Shown here one piece after another: positions 13,401 to 28,400 of a stretch of DNA of 64,000 bases. Where the stretch lies: NCBI RefSeq assembly GCF_008831285.2, contig NC_045142.1, positions 13,408,716 to 13,472,715 on the forward strand, read 5' to 3'. A model generated the notes under the pieces. The model searched no databases. It was not told the DNA's origin and saw only the letters and a program-made list of their open reading frames with translations. The DNA is from Nymphaea colorata (Eukaryota > Streptophyta > Magnoliopsida > Nymphaeales > Nymphaeaceae). The translations under genes were made by a program, and so were the position numbers. Numbering within the stretch: the stretch's first letter is position 1; each line of letters opens with the position of its first letter.

Positions 13401-16400
13401 AGGATAGAATCCTAATCTATGGAGAAAATGGGTTCCAAACTGGGCAAGCTGACCAGGAAGAAAATAATCACCGAACAGATGGGAAAATGGATATGGTCAA
13501 GTGGCGGTCACCCTAAAGCCATTTGGATCTGCGACAGAGCTATAACATGGAGTGATAGGCTGAATGAAGAAAATAGGCCACCAACTTCCTAACCTGTATG
13601 AATTGTACAGGAAAGTAGAGTGGGTGGATCATCGATCACCTATGTTTCATATTGAAAGCCGTGTCTTGGCTTTCCATAAAGCTTTATGTCAGGAAGTGGT
13701 GGTCTCAATCTTTCAAGAGGAATTGGATTCAGAAGATCTAGAAAACCACCTTCCTTCACAATCATATGGAAGAATTGGGGCTTCCAAAACAAAAATCTTC
13801 AAAGTGAGTCCTGATATTTGTAAGGAAATTAGAAAAGCTGTTACAAACTCATGCTGGAAATCTATAGCTCATTGGTAGTCACTCAGCTTGTAGTAAAAAC
13901 GGTAAGTCACATGGGTACGGGTATAGAAATACAGGTATAAACACGACAACTTTAGAAAATGTAGGTATGAGGGTACAACAAGATATATGTGTCATAGCCA
14001 CAAATATTGTGATATTTTCCAAAATATCGTGATATTAACCAGAAAAATAAAGAAAACAATAAAAACAGGAAAATATCGTGAGATATTGAAAATGTTAAAA
14101 GCGAATTTATCGTGATTTTATCACAATTTTTTATTTATTTTTATTTCATTTTCTGTTTTTATTTTTTTCAACCTTTGTTTCATTTTTATTTCCTCTTGTT
14201 TTAGGTATTGAACATAACCTCCTAGATGCAATAGAATACTTATTAGTTTTTCATTTCTTGTATGTTTACCTAACATTTTGATTTCTTATGTTTGTTAAAA
14301 AACTCTGAGATTTTCCAAAAAAAAAAAAAAAACTTTGCCAATAAATACCCGAGAAAAAACTTGCCGATAAAAACCTAAGAACGATATTTGTGGCTATGAT
14401 ATGTGTATTATCCAAAATAACACAAAAAAACCGAAATTAAGCAACATTTAAATAAACGAGTGATATAAATAAAAATATTGTATGTTATGAACAATAACTC
14501 TAAAAAACAGAATGAAAACTGAGATAGAAAAAATTAAATCAAAGTAAAATTGAGCAGTTTGCATCAGCTTCGATATAAAAAGTACCTAAGTGTGTCCAAG
14601 TATCCACTTTGTGTACGGGTATCACGACACGGGTACGGAGACCTTATTGATGTACCTATGCAACTTAGTAAAAAAGTTAGACACCTTAGATCCCCTTACT
14701 AGGTAGTCTCAGATTATGGGAAAGTTATCATGGTTTCAACATTGCAAGCTTGTTATTATTAAGATGGAGGTTAAAGTCAAGATTCAATATAATAGAGTAA
14801 TTCAGATCCTTAGACATGGGGGCGCTATCTGATAAAGTAATGTAATGGAAGAGACTCGGTCATCTAAGTGGTAAATTATTCAAGCTTCTCCGAAAATTCA
14901 TCTCTACACCAATAAAAGAAAGTGGGCTGATTTCTCCTTAGTGCAGCTTCTCCAATCTCAGGTGGCACTTGAGACATCATTTACACAGCCCATATCAATG
15001 GCAAGGATAAAATGGGCCTTTGTTAGATGCCCTTTCATTTTGCCAAAGGTTTAATTCATTCCGTGCAAGCTGGTCATAATGGGATTTGGTTCTCTAATCT
15101 GTACGGATCTTAGGTTTAGCAGGTCTGAATCATCTTCTGTTGGTGTCCATGTGTTTCTTGTTGCGTATTCTTCCACTTTTGTCAATAAAAAGTTAGGGAG
15201 GCTATTCCCAGTTGGTTTGCATCAAAAGAGAGAAAAAATCATGCCTACTCCCTTTGTTCAATGAGAGACAGACACTAGTGCTGACCGATTGTTCAATAGG
15301 GAGTAGTAGTAGGAACACTATTAGTCAGCAAACTTCTGTTTCTTTATTGATTTTTTTTTTTTTTTGTTTGGGTACTATAAACCTTGTTTTTTCCTTCCAA
15401 ACAGATGAAAATCAGGATTTTGTAGAAAAAAAGGGTTTGCATCAAAACCAGGCCTTGAACAGGCCATTGATTTTTGGCAAACAAATTTTTGGTATGAAAA
15501 ATGCTTGATTTATACATTGGCACTTTTCTCTAATATTTGCTCTGGTCCTTTCTGATGTTTATCCACCTGGCTTCCTGTGCAACAGGTCGTTTTCTTGCTG
15601 AACTGACTAAGCAAGTGTTCTCTGATCTTCAAGCAAGTAAATACCAGGTACATTTTGGTAGACTTTCCTGGCTATTTTGCGGAAGGGATTTCTTATTTAT
15701 TTCTTTGATTTCATGTTTTCTTTTTCCTGCATGTTGTTCCCTTATGCAAAATTATTTGCCTAATAGTATTTCATCTTTCATTATGGAATATGTACTTATC
15801 ATGTAATACTTTTTCTGCACGTTGTTGCCTTATGCAAAGTTATTTGCCTAATAGTATTTCGTCTTTCATTATGGAATACGTACTTATTATATAATACTGT
15901 ACGTCATTTCATATGTTGCAATGCGAGCTCACATGATTGAGGAGAGCTGTTTAATAGGTGTGTTTTAATATATTACTTGAAATCTCGTGTAACAGTCCTT
16001 TGTGGTCTAATATTTATTTTGTGATCACAATCAACACAAGACATTCATGAATGATCTCATTCAAGCATGTACCGTTATAAAGTAATCTTAAGAAAATGTT
16101 TTTAGGCGCACTGATTGTATATATACTGTATTATATATATATATATATTTTATATATATATATATATATCTATGTTTATATGTGTTAATTACATTTATGT
16201 ATAATATAAGTATATATTTCTGTATATATCTTTGTATATTTTTCTGTCTTTTATTCTTGTATTTGTTTTTTTTCTGCCGTTTAAAGCAGTATTTGACCTA
16301 GCTGTTGACTAGCTCTAACGACTAGAGTTCTAGCCGTTGGAATTAGTCCAACAGTCAGCTCCTTCTGCTTCCTCTATAAATAGGCTCTCTTATTATTTTA

Positions 16401-19400
16401 GTTTTTACTTTTTTGGTTCTGGGTTTTGTCCTAGATTGTATTCTTTGTAATCTTGTAATTATATTCAATAAAGTTTTCGGTTCAGATCCACTGCTCTATT
16501 TAGCAAGTGTTTGGGAGATTCTTTTTAACCTGATTTGGCATGCATCCTATGACAGATAATGTACATGCACAAACACTTAAGAAGTCACACCCCATATTTT
16601 CACCCTTTTTTTCTGTAAAATGCAGAGCAAACACAAACTTATGGCAATGTGACATACAAGTCACATAAAGTTTGGACCATAAACTAGGCTATTTGTTTTC
16701 ATTATATACAAACATATTTACACTCTTATATACAAAGTACACATTGTGGCCCTATTTACGTTTTCGTTATATATGACTGTAAAAACCAAAAAATAAAAAA
16801 ATTCCACAGTTAAGGATGTGCCAACGCACTGAACACTTTTCCCAATGGAATGTGATCTACATTCATCAATATACTTGCTGCTCCGCTCTGCTGGATTTTG
16901 AGAAAAATGTCAACAGAAGATGAGCCTTCATAGTATGATGGATAGCCAGCAAATTCAAAACCTGCCTTGGGTGTGTCATAACAATGTTCATTGGGACTAC
17001 ACTACCCTATAAAACCATAGTCACAAAAAACACGTTATTTTTGAAAAAAAATGTGAGAAAATGAAATGCCGTTTAAAACTTAAGAAACGCATTTTTTTTT
17101 GAAAAAAATGTTAAAAACGAAAAAAACGTGTTCTTAACGTGTTTTTTTCACTTTTTTTCATTTTTTAGTTTTTTTCATTTTTTTTCATTTTTTTAATGCC
17201 AAACAGTTTTTTTTCCATTTTCTATTTTTTATTTGTTGCAAATTTACTTATCTTTTGATGTTTGTGTTATTATTTTCTCACTTATTTTATTTTCCCCCCA
17301 TTTTTAGTTTTTTTTTTTAATTTTTTTAAAAAATACTGTATTTTTCAAGCCCACGGTATTATACCTTAGAAAACCTCACCGTTTAAAGCTCCGAGAGGTT
17401 ATTTGTAACTATGGTTCAAACTTCAAACTTCAAACACATACATTATAATTTAATGCCCCGAAGGCCGGAGCCTTGCGTACCTCGAAGTAGGTTAGCCAGT
17501 GCAAAACGAAAAGGGCGCATCCACATGAATTGTCCCATCCAGCTGGCTGAAAACACACTTAGTATATTGTTAACTTTCAAGTGTTGGGTACAAGACAAAT
17601 AATCAAATAGACGGGTCATATTACAAGGTCCGACTCTATACCACACTCCATTCATTCACAATGATTCACTATACACTTTCAATCACATTCTAATGGAGAT
17701 TGCTGTAGTCAAACAGCGGCACCCAGTAGAGCATCTATTAGTATTCACATATTACAATACTCTGACACACATTTCCAAGTGTTGCTCAATGATAAGGGTT
17801 ATTTGATAGATAGATACATCAAATCACATCTATAAGCCATGTGGACCCAGATTCACGTGTGTTTACTAGGTTCACCTAAAACCTAGGCATCTTCATCATG
17901 CAACAATTTAATTAAATGTACATATCTAGTTGAGTAGAATTTGATTTTCAGCTAATACAGACCACTAATATATCATAACAAAATCAACCCAAACCTATGT
18001 CCCATGCAGTTAACAATGACCCATGCAGTCTAATGCATGGGTCATGCTCGAGGAGTCATTCTCAATTTGGAGGCATGCCTACAACTGTCCACAGATATTT
18101 CATTATATGCATATATGCATGGTTTCCAATTATGCATCCAGTTGTCTATCAACATCTACCACACTTGAACGTATTCATTTTAATCATACGTATAAATTTA
18201 ACATTGATCATCATATAGGAACATATTTTTCCAATTCCACAGTTCATTCAATCAAATGAACCACAAAATTCATTGAAATCACAATTACAAGGTAAGAATT
18301 TCACTTAGAAGCCATCTTAATTTCAAGTGTTTTTTCTCGATGTATATTTTCTTTCTTTCTTTTTTTTTTCTATTTTTTTCCCTCTTGGCTGCCCAAGCAG
18401 CCCTTGGCTGCTGCTTCCTTCCCCAGCAGCTCAATCAAATGCAGCAACTTTGCTACAATTTTTTTTTTCTTTTTTTTTCCTTTTCATTTTTTGCTACTAC
18501 ATAACACTTTTCCCTTTTCTTTCCTTGTTCTGTGTTTTTTTTTTTCCTGCTGAAACACCAGTTCCAAACTCTGCTTCGTAACCCTTTCTTCTCTCTTTCT
18601 TTTCTCTTCTCTCTCTCTCTCTCTCTCTTTTCTAGTTTCTGTTTTCTTTCCCACTTATGGTGGCTGCTAACTGCAGCTTCTCTCCTCCTCCTTCCTCCTG
18701 CCTCCATGGCACAACAGCCTGTTGTTGTTTTTTTTTTCTTTTTTTTTGCCTGCAACTGTCCACCACATTCCCCTCTCTCCTCGCTCTTCTTCCCTTGCTG
18801 CTATGGCAGCATGTTTTTTCCTATTTTCCTTTCTCCTTTTTTCCTCCTTTGTTCTGGTTCATAGCCTTTTTGGGGTTGGAACCAAAACTGCTCAGGGGCA
18901 GGTTGAGATCCATCGAAACAGGGGCCCAAACCCAAGAGTAGGTCGGGTCGTTACAGATTTCTTCTGTTGTTTCTTTTTCTTTGCTGCAGAGGCATCAAAA
19001 GCAGCAGCCTGCTGCTGGTCTTCTTCTTTCTCCCTCTATCATTGCCTTGTTTCTCTCAGCAACCTCCCTTTCTCTTTCTCTTGCTATCTCCCTTTTCTGG
19101 TTTTTGTTTGCTGTTTTACTTTTATTCACTCATTTAAATTTGTTCTTTTTTTTTCCTTCCACATGTTAGACTGCCTGTGAGTCCCTCCCCTTCGACTCTT
19201 CCAAAAGAGTTGATTGGAGAGGCGATTACTCTTTTGGATTTGGACCCCAGGTTCCAAATCCAACCCATTTACATATATACACATGATGCAACAATTTAAA
19301 CTGTGTTTACATGATATTAACTATTTTAAAAACTACCCATAATCACCAAATTAAACCTGAAACCTAATTAATTTATTTTCAGTCATTTATTTCCTTCTTT

Positions 19401-19424
19401 ACTTTTCAAATATGCCCTTTTTCC

Positions 19425-19464
<40 letters not shown>

Positions 19465-22400
19465 CTATATATATATATATTATTATATAGTATTTTGATA
19501 TTCTAATTGACTTCTGAACTCAAAAGTTTGACTCATTTAGCAACAGTGTTGGGGTTTATATATATATATAAGTACTCTAATTCATTTTGCCCCAATAATT
19601 TGGTATTTCTTAACCAAATTTTCAGGGTTCACTCAGAATATTAAATATTTAATATTCTAGTTTTACCCATTAAATGTAGGCAAAATTCCATGTTGGTCCT
19701 TGTGCTTAATATGTACCTTCTGGCGTTTTACATACAATTTCCATCATAAATCCCCATTCTAAAGCTTGTATCTGTATTTCGTCTAATTCTCCATGATCGG
19801 CAGGCAAATTTCTGATTTTACCCATGCTTTCAAAATGTGGACCTACAATTAGATTCCCATAAAAACCACGTGTTAACATCGAAAATGTGCAGATATTACA
19901 CTTAATTGTCACAATTTTAGTTCACAGCAATGGTAATTCTAGCCACTTCTGTGCTTTGTAAATCTGGAGTACCGATCATTGCAAATACCTGTGCTGGTAT
20001 ATCATGCATTTGCTGATACTTTTCAGTTTGTTTCACTGCTTCATGCAGTGTTCTCTTCTAATTCTTTTGCTTTCCCTTGGGAGTGGGCTTATGAATGGAG
20101 TTGGGAGCAGGTTTGTGGTTAAGACATATACATATTCTTAGTACCTGTTGAAGAGATTCGTTGTCCTTTCCGATTGACATAAGTTATCCTTTATATATTA
20201 CCTGGTATACAGGAATTCAATCTGTTGGCATACTAGTCAACTTTGTCTTCCTTATTTGTGTTCTTTGCGGGCTTCTTGTCTTGACTTTCCTTATGATGAT
20301 GTGTGATCACCTTTTCACTGCACATTTCCAATCTTCATACCACCACAGTTCCTTTTTTTTGTATTGGGTTCTCCTGTGCTGCTTGTCCTTTTCACTTTCC
20401 TTATGTTGAAGTGCTGAACCTGATTCACTGTATACTTCTTATTTTTTATTATTGTAACTAAACTGCTTAAGTTTTAGGTTGGTGGCTGGTTTTCCCATGG
20501 AGGTCGATTTTCGTTAGTTTTTGTTTCCTTTCCTATTAACTGTAGTTAATAAATCTTGTTAATTAATTTGATTCATAATTTCATAGTCACATGTATTTGC
20601 AATGATCTGAAGACGTATTATTTGCCAAAACAACATAGGCCATTTTTAAAGGAAAATCTCATTGTATATTTGAATGATTGGAATTATCTCTTCCAATAGT
20701 ATCACAATATTTTTCTCCTTTTTATAAGAATCCTTCTTAATTTATTTTTATTATATATTTCCATGTTTTACTTAAAATTGTAAAATATTTTGAATATTTA
20801 TCAGTATGTTTGTCACTAGTAAGAAAATTGTAGCCCTCAATTCTGTAAAACTTTATGTTTTATATACTTTTAAAATTTTTTGAGTTCCTGAGCTTCCCCT
20901 TAGAAAGAGTTGCCATGAGCATGTAACTAATTACAAACTGGGAACTATATTTATGACCATGTTTTGGTTTAAGTTGATATTCATGTGTAGAAGATAGTCT
21001 CTCAAGTCAGGATTTACAGTTGGTAATAATTAGATGATGTTTGATTGAATAAATACATGTGGGAGATAGCAGTGTGATATTTGTTAAATGCTGTAGCTGG
21101 AGGTTCCGATTTTTTCTTCCTGAGCTATCTTTTAAGGATGTTTTGTTGTCTATTCAGATGCTTACATGTTCTAAATTAATGATTTGCTTCTATTTTAGAT
21201 GGCAGAGTACAGAATATCCATATACGGGAGAAAGAAAAGTGAGTGGGACCAGCTAGCAAGTTGGATTGTGAATTACGAACTATACAGTGAAAATGTTGTG
21301 TGGCTAATCCAGGTATCTGCAATGCAACTTCTTATTGAGGCAATCCATTGTTGAATGGAAGCATTTTTCTTGTTTCATTTGAACCTTATTGTGCAGCCCG
21401 CAAGTCAACCTGCACAGGAGCATTTTTTTCTCTACAACTTTGTTTTCAGGCATTTAACTCCTTGATTTTAGTCAAATTAGTATTGTTCTCAACATTCAGA
21501 AACTGGAGAACGGTTACCAGTTGTCACCCTAATATAGCTTTTATGGGTGGCTCTCAGAATTCTATAATCTTAGGCTTAACTACATCAAGAGAGTTAGAAG
21601 TACACATGAATAAAATCCTGTGTATCATATGATATGATGTTGCAAGAGCAGAACAGAGGAAAATGTAATGTTATGAACTGTTGAGTAGAGAAAATACTAC
21701 TGCCAGTATAATTATTTGGTAACTGCATGCACAACTGTGGCATTCTAAGTATATTATAGAACTTAAAATATGTTCCAATGTGCAAGTAATTGTGCAGGAA
21801 ACAGCTATAGTACTCTGTGGAATCCTGGTTTCCAGGGTGTATCTTATTTGTATCAGGTACAACTTAGGGGTCATCACTAATCCTATGCTAAAGTGGGATA
21901 AACACTACGTCTGAAGCTGCAGATTTTGCAAAACTTGAACTGCACTAGTTTCTAATTTCTTTTCGAGACGTATAAAGCCCCTAAAGTCTGTTCATGTTTG
22001 GTTTTAGGAGTATGAAGGGAGACCCACATATCCTAGAGAGCTCTAGAGAGTGATTTGCAAGTTTTTTTGCAATATGCAGAAAGTTTTGCATGTTTCTCTG
22101 CAGAAGCATCTTACGTATGACTTCTATGTTGGAGAGGTTGTGGATATTGGAAATGAAGGAAATGATTATGAACACAAATATCAAAGATAATGATTGATTA
22201 TCTATGTCACGGTGCAAATGAGGTGTTCAGGGTAGGGCTGTGCAAAGCATGACCTCGACTTGGGCTTGGTATCAGGACTGGTCTGGCATGTCCCACCCGA
22301 GCTTGACACCATAATAACTGTTGTTAAGCTTGGCTCAGCTTTGTGACCTGACCTGTGGTAATGAGCTGGGTCTGTTCATGAATCAAGGGCTGGGAAACCC

Positions 22401-25400
22401 AATTCTATTCAACTATGGAAAATTGGTGTTTAATGAGTAAAGTATATGAATCTACTGATGCTAATTGGAAGTTTTACTGATAAACTTCTTGTTAACTCTC
22501 ATTTACTCTATATAGGTTTTAACATTTCGGTTGGGGGACAGGGTTTAATTGACACACATTCTCTTGTTTGCCTTCTATTGTCTTTCTTTTTGGGTAAATA
22601 TATCCAAACAATTTTCAGCCACTCATCATCTGGAAACTAGGCTAGGGTCAGCCAATGAAGATGATATCAGTTGCTAGCTATCCGGAAGATGGCCATGCTT
22701 TTCTTTTGTCTGTTCTTATTTCTCTTTATATTATCTCTCCACTAATTCGCAACCACGTTCTGGCTGGTGTCACCATCATGGATGACCCATCGGCCCATTT
22801 CCTGGCCATGGTTGGCCAGGTAATTTATTTATTTATTTTTTGTTGGTTGGGGTACTCATCAGATGATGTTCGTGACAGCCAAATAGAGATAAACCATAAT
22901 TTTTGGCAGGTCTGATTTGTCAAAAAACTTGGTTTTAAACCAAAAACCTCACCTTTGTAATCAAGTTTAGATCCTTGTTATCCAAAGGGCCTAATCTATG
23001 TCACACGGGTATTGGGTGAGGTACCCGTGTCGACACGAGTGCGGGTACAGGTATGCCCCTGGAAATGGCTCTGACCATGTCGGTTGTGGTCAGCGCACCC
23101 AAGGCCGTGTCTATCTATTTTTGGACATAGTCAATTTTGATCGAGTCCAAATCTATCCAAAACTTGGGACCTCTTTTTTTTGGTTAATGTTGTATAAGGG
23201 GCAGGAAGGCAGGAAAGAGTCGATTGCATTGACCCTTTCCTAGACTCATCCCCATGAAGAATCCAGCCTCCGGCAATAAGTTTTCTGTCGAGTCTTCCGG
23301 CAATGCAGGTCAATCTTGCCTTTTCTCTTATTTTATCCACGTTCTTCTTTTCCTTTCTCTCTCTCTACTTCTTATTTTGTCTTATGTATGTATTATCCAT
23401 GCTTTTTTTGTTCTTTCTCTCTTTATTCCCTTCTCTTTGCCCTTCATATATGCTTGCATATGTCTTTCTCTTGTTTTAGTTTCTTTTCTTTGGAAATGAA
23501 TGTCTATGCAACTATGCCCTGATTTTTGTTTTTTGTTTTTGGTTTTTTACTTGTCTGTGCCATTTCTGCTCTTTTTTATTTCTTCTTCTTTTTTTTTTTC
23601 CTTTTGATTTTATTTGGGCATTGGCAGTAATAATCTTATTGTTAAGTTTGTTGATTGTTCATCTCTTGTTTTATCAAATTTTGTAATGAAATACAGAGTA
23701 GGATTTCAGGTTTTTAAGTCTGTTCATCCCTAAGCAAATGTATCAAATGCATCTTTGTAGGATTATCCAATGTATCTTTGTTAGTGAACGTAGTTGACTT
23801 TTTGTAATTTACAAATATCAATCATAGTCATTTTTTCGTTTCTTTGGAATTTTAATGAATGTAATTGTTTTTTCTTTGTCATATATGTTTATGCAAGCAC
23901 ACGTGTGTGTGTGTGTGTGTGTACAGCAGTGTCCCCGTACTCAAGTTTTTTGAAAATTTTCTGCACCTGTACCGGCACCCATACCCATATCTATGTGACA
24001 TAGGGCCTAATAGACTATGCTTGCTGCTCTAGTGGTTATCATTCATCATTGGTAATTACTTATTTTCTTTTCTTAATCTGGTGTAGATTCTGAGCTTGAA
24101 CTTAAAATGTAGCACTTGTGGGTACTATAAGGACTTATATAAGCACTTTGGTCTGATGCATGTGTAAACTTTCTTGTTTTGAGTCACCACTTCTGAAGCT
24201 CCATCAATGAAAGCATTTTTTTAACTTCATGATGTTTTGTATTTTGCAGCTCCCAAGGTTATACAATGTGTACAAGGACATGGGAATTGTAACCTCTTTT
24301 CAGAACATTTTAGACAATATTTTCCTTCCCTTGTTTGAAGTTACTGTTGATCCAGATTCACATCCTCAGTTGCATGTCTTCTTGAAGCAGGTCTGCTTGT
24401 CCTTTTCTTCTGCTATTTGCTTGAGCATGGTTACTTTCTTGTTGTGGGCATGATAGTACTATTTTTTTAGAATATCTTCCATTCTTTATGTGAAATTATG
24501 GCATCTAGTTATTTGGTGCTTTGTGTTTGCAGTTTTGAACCCCAAGTGGCCTGGTTAGATAGGGTTTGTAGTTGGCCCTACTTCCTTTTTTTCTTGGGGA
24601 TGAGAATTAGTGGATTACTGGATTAGTATGGTATGTATGTTGGATCCTAGTGCATTTAGATTATATTCTTGAATTTACACATGCTAGCCAAAACTCACAC
24701 ACCGACCCTTTTACCCCCAATTTTTTTTTTTTTCGTTAAAACGTCACATTGCCACGACACAACAATTAAAAATGAGCTATGCAAATCAAAATAACAATGT
24801 AGCAAACATTTCATTATGTAGAGAATTCAGTTCATACAAAATACATATTTATCAACGACATACATGACAAAAATGCCCCAAACTAACAAAAACAAGACAT
24901 CAATGTGACCAAAAACATGACGCTCTGACACAACTATAGACTCAAAATCTCTCCAGTAGGATGTGAGCATTGACATCTGATCAACCTGCTGTCGTGGATC
25001 TACTAAAACTTGAAAAAGGTAAATAACAGAAGGCTTAGCCTTCACAGTATGACAACAAACTAGATAAATCCCTAACCCTCTAAGGTAATGACTCAAATTT
25101 GCAATATAATATATATGAAAACATAATCACTATGCTATCATGATACGCATATGCAATCATATGACTTGTCATGGGAGTCCCTTACATATCCCATATGTAG
25201 AGACCTCTCAATAGCCACGATCCACACATCATACTTAATTTAAACACATTCACTTAATTCACATTCGTTTCATTTACATTCATTTCATTTATATTCGATT
25301 TAGTGAATTGACAACTCTTATGAGTGCAAACACAAGAGCGTGCACACCACGGGCGACTTATAGTTGGGAGACAACCCCTGTGGTAGCCCAAAACGATGCA

Positions 25401-28400
25401 GATCCGTTCACGCCAGCCATAGAACAATCATCCATGGATGTGTGAATTCCAAAGAGAGTTGCTCAACCTTTCCGAGGGCACCTAGGTTGGGAAGGTGGGA
25501 GCCCAACGTCCAAACACATCACACAACCATATCTTAGAGCCTTCTACCGCCTGCGCTCCAAACATACGAGATTAGTGGCGAGCGCCGGACATATCCCAAA
25601 CATATTGCCATAACCCATTGGCCTCCCATCAATTATTCTTTCTTAATTTATCATTATGAGGGCATATCCTCAATAAGACCGGCTAACACACGAGGTTGGT
25701 TCACTTCATGAGTGCACTCATACCTCAAAACACATCCATAAGAGGGTTACACATTCAGTGAATACTCTTAGCTAGCCATCATACTTTATGGGTACTTCTA
25801 TCCTTCAAGTTAAATTAATTGAATCATTGCCCAACGACAATGCAAACAAAAATCTCAAAGCATTCACATCAGTCAAACTTAACAGTCACTTTATGCAAAA
25901 ACTTAGCCAAACCACAACGAGTAGTCTCAATCCATGATTAGCTTGTAGCTGTCCTATGCAAATATCATGCTATGATGCTCACTAATGCCCAGTCGGGGTT
26001 GAGGAGATACTTGACTCGATACCCTGCCTAAGCTGTCCTAAGCAATTATAATATCTAGCATGCATATGCCATTGCTTAATAATTTAAAAACAATATAGTT
26101 AATCAATCACACACATACATTCTTGTGGCAATAAGCACGTTATATCACACATCTATGTTTGGCTTGAGGTAGGGATTTGCTTGGAATACCGCTATACCTG
26201 TCATGCTTGCCACAAACACTCAAAATCGCCTCGAGCTCTGAATCCTGTCGCTCAAGGTCTACTCGACATGCCTGGTTCACCTGCAAAAATTCAAAGTGAT
26301 ACGTTTTTCATTCCTTGTGCTCTAAAATCTGTTTAGGTAAGAAATAAGACCATGGAGGCGCAAGTCATCGACTTGAGCAAATGCTGATAGGCTATGTCAC
26401 CCGGGTACGGGTATGCAAACACGGCAATTTTCAAAATTTTAGGATATGCGGACACAGCGAATTTTATATTCTAAAAAGTTAAAAATGATAATAAAATAAA
26501 AAAACATTAAACTAATAATTCACTCTTACAATCTCATAAGTCATAAGAAAGAAAGTCTCAAACAAAACATTGTTTATCACAAAACATTGTTTATCTCAAA
26601 CAAAACATTGTTCATCATCATTCTAGACTTCTAGTCATCGTCAATGCCCAAATCGTTCTCCTCAATCTCCCCTTCTTCCACAATAGAAGATGTTGATGGA
26701 AGGTTATTTGAATCTTGAATTAACAACTTCAAATTCATTCTCTTGTTCTAAGTTAAAGTCCTCAACATTCACGTCCCAATTTTTAGTTTCTCCTTTCCTA
26801 CATGACAAAAAAATTGTAATTATTATGATATTAGTGAATAAGAAGAGAAACATCTAAATCAATAAATCATGTACTTAATTTACCTATATTCTTCTTTGTT
26901 CCGTGATAGAAGTCGAATGTTAGAATGCACATAAACCAGATCTTCTGCACGTTTGCTTGTGAGATTATTTCGTTTTATAGTGTGAATTTGTGAATATGTA
27001 CTCTAATTTCTTTCACAGCATGAAGATGTAGCAGGTTGAACTAGCAATCTAAAAGCAATGTATTGAAAGGTAGGATAAACACATCCATGTTTAATCCACC
27101 AAGATAGATGGATAATCATCTTTGTCTGCATTTGCACCTACATCTTCTCCAATTCCAGTAGAAAACCTTTCAAACTCATCATGAACTCGGCGATTTTGAT
27201 GTACATCAATAAAAATCCTATTAAGACATGCCAATCTGTTTGTTGATAATTCTGGATCCATATGTGGTGGGGTTCTTCCAACACCCTCTGCAAGCCACTT
27301 TCTTCCATAATATTTAGGATTTAATGTATGTGCCATGCATTGAAGAGGATTGCTACTTTTATCCCATCTTGCAATCAATATTCTATGCACATGATAAAAA
27401 AATGCTGAATCTTCAAGTGCAATATTTTTTTTCTCATGCTTAAAAATGACCTCTTGGATTTTTTCAATCATAGTGTCCCACATCTCATACACACAGTGCA
27501 ACGTTGAATTATCACAATCAAGAACTCTCAACATCTCCCAAATCGGCTCTGTGAATGCAAGAATATAAAAGATTTTATCCCACAACTTTGTCATCATCAT
27601 CAACACGGTAGAAATTCCAATCATCATCAGTCACCATATTGATCAATGGACTTTTCACCATTTTTATCCTTTTGACCATAACAATTAGAGATGCAAAACG
27701 TGTCTTTGCAACTGTTAGTAATTTTAGATCAGAATGCTTGTTATAAATGGAAAGTGCATGTTGATGATTTACTATGAAATTTCTGATGTTCTTCACATCC
27801 TTTTCCAAGTCTTCAATCCACGAACATAGTTCATAAGCATGCGGATGTTGCTCTTTACTTGGTGGATTGCTTATACTCTTTAGAGCCAAATTTAAGCTAT
27901 GAACTGCACAAGTAGTCCAAAAGATATGATGGTACTCCTTTTCTATCGCAATACCAGCTGCTCTGCATACATGTGCGTTGTCTGTAATTAGTTGAACAAC
28001 CTTATCTTTCCCCACTTCTTCATTTATTTCCATGAACAATCCTTTCAAATACTCAACACTTTTGTATTCACGAGATGCATCTATTGCTTTCAAGAAAATT
28101 GGTCCATTTGCTGAAGTTGCAATGAAATTAATAAGAGGGCGCCTTTGCAAATCTGTTCAGCCATCAGAAACAATTGAAACTCCGTGTCGCTCCCAAGTTA
28201 ACTTTTGATACTCTAACAACTTGTTCACTCGAGTCTTTTGTTGTTCTAGTAGTGCAGTGCGAACCCTTTTAGAACTAGGGGGAACATACCTAGTCAAGTT
28301 ACAATTTGCAATAGATGTAACTAATTCTCTCCAAATGGACTTCTAGCTACATTAAATGGTATGCAATTAGCATAAAAAAATGTAGCCACTTTTAGATCTA

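Noticed and set aside
18327-19180. Several frames rich in Phe, Ser and Leu
   Set aside because: Produced by the long pyrimidine tract, not by a gene.
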